Shown: positions 28,774 to 33,818 of the stretch, in pieces
How the letters are laid out: each line of letters opens with the position of its first letter
Numbering within the stretch: position 1 is the stretch's first letter
Origin: Candidatus Brevifilum fermentans
GTDB lineage: Bacteria > Chloroflexota > Anaerolineae > Anaerolineales > Villigracilaceae
Direction of reading: 5' to 3'
Length of the DNA: 33,818 nucleotides
Assembly (NCBI GenBank): GCA_945877125.1
Contig: CAMCQT010000044.1
Span: 1-33,818, forward strand
The notes under the pieces: generated by a model
Databases searched by the model: none
Told to the model about the DNA's origin: nothing
The model's input: only the letters and a program-made list of their open reading frames with translations
Position numbers and translations under genes: made by a program

Positions 28774-31182
28774 TTATTCGTACGCCAGCACCTCACGGAC
28801 AGTTAAACGAGAAGCTGTGCGGGCAGGGATAAAACTAGCCAGAACACTCAAGCAGATGACAACGACCAGCCAAAGCCAAAGACCTGGCATCGAATAGGAA
28901 TAGGTTAATGGCACCCCCATCACCGCCTGCCCAAGCGCCTGATTGAGTCCCTGGCTCATGGGGATGGCAACCAGCGCGCCCATCAGCCAGCTCATCAGAC
29001 CAATGACAATTCCCTCGCGGATGAAGACCAATGCGACGCTGCGATTCGATGCGCCGATGGCGCGCAGGACGCCGATCTCACGCGTGCGTTCCAATACGTT
29101 GATGCTCATTGTCCCCATCAAGCCCAAGCCGCCGACCAAAGCTAATAGAATCGCCATCACCAGCAACAGGGCGACGATTGCGTCGAAAGACGCTTCCGCT
29201 TCGGTGCGCTCATTGTTGATGGTGGAAACCATGCTGACCCGCACGCCCATCCGCTCGAAGTGATCTTCCAGCGCGCGGGTTGTGACATCCACATAGGCGG
29301 GATCGTGACGATCCATCTTGACCATCAGCGCGTCTGCCTCACCGACGCGATTGGTCACTTGAGTGATGTACTCGTAGTTTGTGTAAACCAGCGGCAGAAA
29401 AGCCATGCCCACGTACGTCCCAACGATTTTGAAGGTGCGCTCCTTGCCGTCGATTTTTAGAACCATTTCACCGCCAAGATGAAGTTCGGGTTCATCCTGC
29501 AAAAAGGCAGACGGGACAACCGCCGCATTATCGTCGTCTGGCTCAAGCCATCTGCCCTCTGCAATGGTCGGGGAGACGATCAAACTTTCAGCATGGATGG
29601 TGGGCGCGAACATGTAGATCATCCCGCTCTCGCTGTCGTCGCTGCGGACAAGCCGCGTGGGCATTTGAATCCAGACATCGGTTTGGGTCACGCCTGGAAC
29701 GTTCATCGCCTCGTGTTGAACCTTATCTGCGCGGTAGGTACGGTCGAGGGTCAGCATCACGTCGCAGTTGAACCACTTGATCATATCTTCGACGGTGCTT
29801 GATAAGGAAGCGCGGACATTAAACACGCTGATAAAGGTAGCTGAACCCAACGTAAGCGTGATCAGCGTCAGGGTCAGCCTGCCCTTGTTGCGGAAGGTAT
29901 TCCGCACCGACAACAAAATCGAGCGGATGGAGAGATTCCGCATGAACCACAAATTTGCGCCAGAGATCAACTGGTCGATCCAGTTTTTGCCGAAGCGCCC
30001 CTTGCTTGTGTTGTAAACGCTCATCGCTTCCGCCGCGCTCATGCGCAAACTGGAAATGAACGGAATAAGGGATGCCAGCACGGGCAGAATCAACCCGATT
30101 GCGACTTGAATTATAAATGTCTGCGACTGGATTTCGGTTGAATAAATATCGAAGTTGAAGAAAACCGCCAACGCACTGCTAAGTTCGCGCGCTCCAACCA
30201 CGCCAAGCGGAATGGCGATCAACAACGCCAGCGCCCCGTAGGCCAACACCATCACCAAATACATTCCTAAAATTTGGAGCGTGCTTCCACCAACGGCTTT
30301 CATCACGCCGATCTGACGTTTTTGCTGGGTGAGCAAGGCAGACACGGTATTGATCACGAGGAAGATGCTCAGGAACAAGGACAATACGCCGAGCAATCCC
30401 ATCAACAGGAGGATACCCTGCAACACATCATTCATCGGAAGTTGTCCCGGCTCGGCGGTCATGCTTAGTGGAATCGTGTAACCTGACTTTTCGGTTTTAT
30501 CCTTCACGCGATTGACCACCTGCTGCGCCCAAAACTTGTCTTTGGGGTTGGTTGCCAACACGTGCAATTCGTTGAAGCCGTAAGGTTCGCCAAACCATTC
30601 CAAGGTATCGAATGTGATGTATCCGTAAGGCGTGCCGTCAAGTTGCGCGGGAAGCTGTGCAGGGTCATAGGCTGACCCTGCGATTCGAACCCTTCGCTCG
30701 ACATCGTTCGGAAACCTGACCAGAAGCACATCGCCAATCTGTGCATCGATGACGGAAAGCGCCGCGCGCTCGATCAGAATCTCACGTTCGGGCGGGGGCC
30801 AGGCTCCACTCTGGGACGAGACCTTGTTGACGCGGATGTCATCGTAATCTGCGACGACAAAGATCGTAATGTTCTTCCATTCGCCTAAAGTTGTCTGCAC
30901 GCGGGCTGAGATTTGCCTGCGCGCATCCGCGTCCTGAACATCCTCCATCGAGCGGACGGACTCAAGGAAGTTTTCGTCGAACAGTTCAGCCGTCCGCATC
31001 GTTCCGCTGGAGGGGTTGATGGCCGCGAAACTTTCCGCCAATCCTTCGGACAGGATCGTGCGCGCGCTGAGAATAATTCCCAGCGCAAACAAGCCAACAG
31101 ACATGGACAGCACGATCAAAAGCGTGCGCGTCTTGTTCCCAAACAGATCGTTGATGACTTTATACCAGCGAGCTTTAAGCAT
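28774..31182 (-). CDS. FtsX/MacB-type ABC exporter permease (fused double module)
   Basis: The ATG at 31182 overlaps the end of the upstream ATPase gene by eight bases. The 802-residue protein starts with MLKARWYKVINDLFGNKTRTLLIVLSMSVGLFALG, the cytoplasmic stub and first helix of MacB-like permeases. An extracellular domain follows (about 45-240), then three helices (about 260-390) with QQKRQIGVMKAVGGS before the next helix, and a second complete module with RNTFRNKGRLTLTLITLTLG, another extracellular domain, and ERTREIGVLRAIGASNRS. Two FtsX modules in one chain can form the full pore with the two ATPases encoded upstream. The cargo may be a lipid, lipoprotein or peptide. Confidence 0.88.
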   Translation of the reverse strand: MLKARWYKVINDLFGNKTRTLLIVLSMSVGLFALGIILSARTILSEGLAESFAAINPSSGTMRTAELFDENFLESVRSMEDVQDADARRQISARVQTTLGEWKNITIFVVADYDDIRVNKVSSQSGAWPPPEREILIERAALSVIDAQIGDVLLVRFPNDVERRVRIAGSAYDPAQLPAQLDGTPYGYITFDTLEWFGEPYGFNELHVLATNPKDKFWAQQVVNRVKDKTEKSGYTIPLSMTAEPGQLPMNDVLQGILLLMGLLGVLSLFLSIFLVINTVSALLTQQKRQIGVMKAVGGSTLQILGMYLVMVLAYGALALLIAIPLGVVGARELSSALAVFFNFDIYSTEIQSQTFIIQVAIGLILPVLASLIPFISSLRMSAAEAMSVYNTSKGRFGKNWIDQLISGANLWFMRNLSIRSILLSVRNTFRNKGRLTLTLITLTLGSATFISVFNVRASLSSTVEDMIKWFNCDVMLTLDRTYRADKVQHEAMNVPGVTQTDVWIQMPTRLVRSDDSESGMIYMFAPTIHAESLIVSPTIAEGRWLEPDDDNAAVVPSAFLQDEPELHLGGEMVLKIDGKERTFKIVGTYVGMAFLPLVYTNYEYITQVTNRVGEADALMVKMDRHDPAYVDVTTRALEDHFERMGVRVSMVSTINNERTEAEASFDAIVALLLVMAILLALVGGLGLMGTMSINVLERTREIGVLRAIGASNRSVALVFIREGIVIGLMSWLMGALVAIPMSQGLNQALGQAVMGVPLTYSYSMPGLWLWLVVVICLSVLASFIPARTASRLTVREVLAYE

Positions 31183-31885
31183 GGATATTTTCCTTCGCCT
31201 GCACAATTTCGCCATCAGATAACGTGATCGTCCGCGAGCCGCGTTTGGCAATGTCTTTATCGTGCGTGACCATGAACACGGTTCTGCCCTGTTGGACGAG
31301 TCCCTCGAAAATATCAATAACCGCCGTCGCGGTAGCTGAGTCCAGGCTGCCGGTGGGTTCATCAGCGACGAGGATGGCGGGGTCATTTGCCATGGCGCGC
31401 GCAATTGCCAGCCGCTGCTGCTGTCCACCAGATAATGCCGCAGGAAGTTTTTTCGCGTGCTCGGCAATGTCCACTTGTTCGAGCAAATTCAGCGCACGCT
31501 TGCGCTGTTCCCACGCGGAGAATCGCCGCGCAAAATCCATTGGCAGCATCACATTTTGCAGAACGGTCAGGGTCGGCAAAAGTTCAAAGGATTGAAAGAC
31601 CACGCCCATTGTTTTACCGCGTAACTTCGCGGCTTTTTCGGAACCAAAACGATGAAGCGGCGCACCATCAATCCAGATTTCGCCAGAGGTGGCGCGGTCC
31701 AGTCCGGTGATGACGTTGACCAGCGTGGTTTTTCCGCTGCCCGATCTTCCGGTGACGACCAAAAATTCACCTTGAGCTATTTTCAAGTTGATCTCATTCA
31801 ACGCGGTGACAGAACCCGCAAGGCTGTTATAAACTTTGACCACCGCGCGCAGTTCGATCAACGGATTAGCGGTTGACGAATTCAT
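31175..31885 (-). CDS. ABC exporter ATP-binding protein 1 (LolD/MacB-like)
   Basis: The start at 31885 is supported by GGGAGGA seven bases upstream, located within the end of the preceding ATPase gene, which it overlaps by 20 bases. The 236-residue ATPase has Walker A GRSGSGKT (46-53), the Q-loop VVFQSFELLPTL, signature LSGGQQQRLAIARA, Walker B ILVADEPTGSLDSATA and H-loop MVTHD. This is the MacB/LolD subfamily that pairs with FtsX-like permeases. It is the middle gene of a three-gene overlapping operon. Confidence 0.9.
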   Translation of the reverse strand: MNSSTANPLIELRAVVKVYNSLAGSVTALNEINLKIAQGEFLVVTGRSGSGKTTLVNVITGLDRATSGEIWIDGAPLHRFGSEKAAKLRGKTMGVVFQSFELLPTLTVLQNVMLPMDFARRFSAWEQRKRALNLLEQVDIAEHAKKLPAALSGGQQQRLAIARAMANDPAILVADEPTGSLDSATATAVIDIFEGLVQQGRTVFMVTHDKDIAKRGSRTITLSDGEIVQAKENIHA

Positions 31886-32582
31886 CTTGAATCCTCCCAT
31901 CCACCAGCCGGATCGTGCGCTGGGCGCGTTCGGCAAGTTCGTTGTCGTGCGTGACCATCAGGATGGTCTTGCCCGAATCCGCGAGAGTTTCAAACAGATG
32001 AAAAACCATCTCAGTGGATTTCGAATCGAGATTTCCGGTTGGCTCGTCGGCAGTGAGCAGGACGGGGTTATTTGCCAGCGCGCGGGCAATTGCCACGCAT
32101 TGTTGCTGTCCGCCTGAAAGTGAACTCGGCAGGCGATGGGCATGGTCAACCATGCCAACCCGTTCAAGTAGATTCATAGCCTGCTGCGGACGTTCACTTC
32201 GGGAATAGTGACCGCCATAATCCATGGCAAGCAGGATGTTTTCGACACAAGTCAGCGTGGGCAGGAGTTGAAAAAACTGAAAGATTACCCCCACCGAACG
32301 TCCGCGCCAGATGGCGATTTGCTCCTCGTTGAGATTTTGAACCGCCGTACCGTCAATGACGACCTCGCCCGAAGTGGGTCGGTCAATGCCCGTGATGACG
32401 TTAATCAACGTGGATTTACCGCTGCCCGATTTGCCGATGATCGAAACAAACGCGCCTGACTCGACACGCAAGTCTACGCCTTTGAGCGCGGTGAAAGTGC
32501 CTGCTGAACTGCGATATGTTTTGACCACTTGCCGCAGGTCAACGAGGTTTGCTTGTGGAGTCGGGAGAGGGGTATCGCGCAT
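31866..32582 (-). CDS. ABC exporter ATP-binding protein 2 (LolD/MacB-like), with Arg-to-Cys change after the signature
   Basis: The ATG at 32582 has AGGTG seven bases upstream; a GTG three codons earlier is an alternative. The 238-residue ATPase has Walker A GKSGSGKS (50-57), Q-loop [10 protein letters not shown], signature [14 protein letters not shown] (155-168), Walker [16 protein letters not shown] and H-loop MVTHD. Cys162 stands where nearly all relatives have Arg (LSGGQQQR). The sister ATPase keeps the Arg, so the pair may be an asymmetric heterodimer. This is the first gene of the exporter operon and is divergent from the thioesterase gene. Confidence 0.9.
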   Translation of the reverse strand: MRDTPLPTPQANLVDLRQVVKTYRSSAGTFTALKGVDLRVESGAFVSIIGKSGSGKSTLINVITGIDRPTSGEVVIDGTAVQNLNEEQIAIWRGRSVGVIFQFFQLLPTLTCVENILLAMDYGGHYSRSERPQQAMNLLERVGMVDHAHRLPSSLSGGQQQCVAIARALANNPVLLTADEPTGNLDSKSTEMVFHLFETLADSGKTILMVTHDNELAERAQRTIRLVDGRIQDEFVNR

Positions 32583-32744
32583 GATGTTCACCTATTTGAT
32601 TCATGTACGAAGAATTGAGCTAAAAGTTGAAGGGCGGCAGGTCGGGCGTCCAAAGCTCAAAGTGTGGAAAATACTCCTTGAGCAGAACCAAGCCAGGGCT
32701 GGGGATGATGCGAGTGATGAAAATTTCCGAGGTCATGTCCAGAG

Positions 32745-32750
32745 TATAAT
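32745..32750 (+). promoter_or_regulatory. -10 box placed for a leaderless thioesterase transcript
   Basis: A perfect TATAAT followed by six bases and the ATG at 32757, exactly the spacing seen at 11725-11737. No Shine-Dalgarno sequence and no clear -35 hexamer. The rest of the 174-base divergent gap shows nothing recognisable. Confidence 0.5.
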
Positions 32751-32756
32751 CCGCGC

Positions 32757-33233
32757 ATGTCCAAAATCAAACAACCAAATTCACGTCATTGTTTTATCTG
32801 CGGGTTGGAAAATCCAGTTGGGTTGCATCTGCATATTTACGAAACCGAGCCTGGCGTCGTCGAAACCCAGTACATCGCGCCCGAGCATTTTCAGGGCTAC
32901 CCTGGCGTTTTGCACGGCGGCATCGTTGCGGCGATCATTGACGAAGTTTCGGGGCGCGCGCAGATGGGCAGTGATCCGCTCAACCCGCGTTTTATGTTCA
33001 CAGGAAAACTCGAAGTGAAGTATCGCAAAAATGTCCCCATTGGCAAAACGTTGAAGATCGTGGGCAAGGCGGGCAAAACCAAGCGCAATCTTGCTGAAGC
33101 ATGGGCGGGCATTTACGACGCGGAGACCGACGAGTTGCTGGCTGAAGGTTCGACGGTTTCGATCAACGTGCCGAATGAACAGTTTGACACATCGCAACTG
33201 GATGAGTTGGGCTGGAAAGTTTACCCAGACTAA
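32757..33233 (+). CDS. PaaI-type hot-dog thioesterase
   Basis: The 158-residue single hot-dog domain protein has CFICGLENPVGLHL (12-25), a Cys-containing lead-in common to this subgroup, then GYPGVLHGGIVAAIIDEVSG (48-66) with the catalytic-face HGG and Asp-Glu, and LEVKYRKNVPIGKTLKIVGKA. It should hydrolyse small or aromatic acyl-CoA esters. The natural substrate is unknown; a role in menaquinone synthesis (DHNA-CoA hydrolysis) is conceivable because menA and menG are in the window, but they are 6 kb away. The upstream TATAAT implies leaderless translation. Confidence 0.88.
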   Translation: MSKIKQPNSRHCFICGLENPVGLHLHIYETEPGVVETQYIAPEHFQGYPGVLHGGIVAAIIDEVSGRAQMGSDPLNPRFMFTGKLEVKYRKNVPIGKTLKIVGKAGKTKRNLAEAWAGIYDAETDELLAEGSTVSINVPNEQFDTSQLDELGWKVYPD

Positions 33234-33241
33234 CAAGGAGT

Positions 33242-33283
33242 GCGGAAGTTCTACTTCCGCAATTCAAAAGTAGAACTTTTGAA
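33242..33283. repeat. Paired AAGTTCTACTT quasi-palindromes
   Basis: GCGGAAGTTCTACTTCCGC (33242-33260), then TTCAAAAGTAGAACTTTTGA plus a final A (33263-33283). Each folds on itself, and the AAGTTCTACTT core of the first is inverted in the second, while the outer stem bases differ but remain paired. It lies 14 bases before the TRIC gene start. Confidence 0.88.
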
Positions 33284-33297
33284 CTCCGAAACCATCA

Positions 33298-33818
33298 ATG
33301 GAAAACATTTTGTTAATTCTCACCTACATCGCCGTAATCGCATCTGCCATTTCGGGCGCACTTGAAGCGCGCAAAAATGAGATGGACATTGTCGGTGCGA
33401 CCACCATTGCGCTTGCGACTGCCTTCGGCGGCGGCACCATCCGCGACCTGCTGCTTGGGCGTACCCCCGTTTTTTGGGTGCTCGACCCTGGGCTAACCAT
33501 TGCCGCCTTTATCGCTGGCACGCTATCCTATTACCGTCTTGACCGTCTCTCCAACAGGCTGTTCATTGTTGTGGATGCAATTGGTCTTGGCTTGTTCAGC
33601 ATTCTCGGCGCAACTTTCACACTGCAACTTGAACTCTCGCCCATCGTGGCGGTGCTGATGGGCGTGGTGACGGGCGTCTTCGGTGGTGTGCTGCGCGACC
33701 TGCTCTGCAACCGCGTGCCGATCATCTTTCGTCACAACACAGAACTGTACGCCACCTGTTCATTTGTTGGCACATGCGTCTTTGTATTTTTGATCTGGCT
33801 AAACATATCCCATCTTCT
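33298..33818 (+). CDS. TRIC-type (UPF0126) cation channel family protein, truncated by the window edge
   Basis: The ATG at 33298 opens a frame that stays open to the end (173 codons). The two halves of the inverted-repeat channel fold are visible: AIASAISGALEARK-like helix 1 then TALATAFGGGTIRDLLLGRTPVFWV, and in the second half IVVDAIGLGLFSILGA then LMGVVTGVFGGVLRDLLCNRVPIIF. The twin GGG-xxRDLL / GGVLRDLL motifs are diagnostic for YicG/YadS-like TRIC proteins, which form trimeric monovalent-cation channels; some relatives are proposed amino acid transporters. Only the C-terminal helix is missing. No ribosome site is seen after the hairpin-pair repeat. Confidence 0.9.
   Translation, partial: MENILLILTYIAVIASAISGALEARKNEMDIVGATTIALATAFGGGTIRDLLLGRTPVFWVLDPGLTIAAFIAGTLSYYRLDRLSNRLFIVVDAIGLGLFSILGATFTLQLELSPIVAVLMGVVTGVFGGVLRDLLCNRVPIIFRHNTELYATCSFVGTCVFVFLIWLNISHL

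Noticed and set aside
31175-31936. Longer N-terminus of the second exporter ATPase starting at 31936
   Set aside because: The ATG at 31885 has a strong GGGAGGA ribosome site, and the extra 17 residues are the shadow of the upstream ATPase's C-terminus.

Overview
The window looks like a chromosomal segment of a Chloroflexota bacterium, most likely Anaerolineae-like. This is an inference from gene content: a bacterial coenzyme F420 pathway, menaquinone genes, GT-C and TRIC-type membrane proteins, and a very dense population of short palindromic repeats. No rRNA, tRNA, transposase, phage gene or CRISPR array was seen. I recognise 35 coding regions, two of them cut by the window edges.

Layout. 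Positions 1-7957 are all minus strand: (reading right to left) a pteridine-reductase-like SDR, a GT-C glycosyltransferase-like membrane protein, a DinB-fold protein, a PLP aminotransferase, a UPF0175/DUF3368 toxin-antitoxin pair, a UbiA-like membrane protein, MoeA, a PilZ protein and the start of a membrane sensor protein. Positions 8175-9932 hold a tail-anchored protein of unknown function and a convergent proline dehydrogenase, separated by a perfect bidirectional terminator. Positions 10095-16339 carry a cell-surface serine hydrolase, a coiled-coil Zn-ribbon protein, a membrane-anchored NACHT/HEAT STAND ATPase and an SsnA-type amidohydrolase.

Positions 16453-21830 form a coenzyme F420 island: NADPH:F420 reductase, CofE, a PPOX-fold protein, a stand-alone nitroreductase that probably replaces the FbiB C-terminal domain, CofD, CofC and an LLM F420-dependent oxidoreductase. 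FO synthase (CofG/CofH or FbiC) is not in the window. Next come a TetR regulator with a clear operator and an NMT1/TauABC-like ABC importer (21976-25229). MenA and MenG/UbiE are divergent (25263-27078) and complete late menaquinone synthesis. An MFS exporter, a MacB/FtsX-type ABC exporter with two ATPases, a PaaI-type thioesterase and a truncated TRIC channel gene follow.

The most unusual aspect is the repeat landscape. Five copies of an ATTGCGAG/GAAGCAATCT palindrome, two elements with shared AGACCTCTTGCA ends but different palindromic cargo (one nested three deep), and several quasi-palindrome pairs in which the second hairpin is the inverted copy of the first lie between genes. Other repeat units lie in frame inside moeA, the GT-C gene, the SDR gene and cofD. 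A purine-rich AAGTAAAAAGT array starts at the stop codon of four unrelated genes. Several genes that directly follow such repeats have no Shine-Dalgarno sequence, and three genes have a -10 box placed so that the transcript should begin at or near the start codon.
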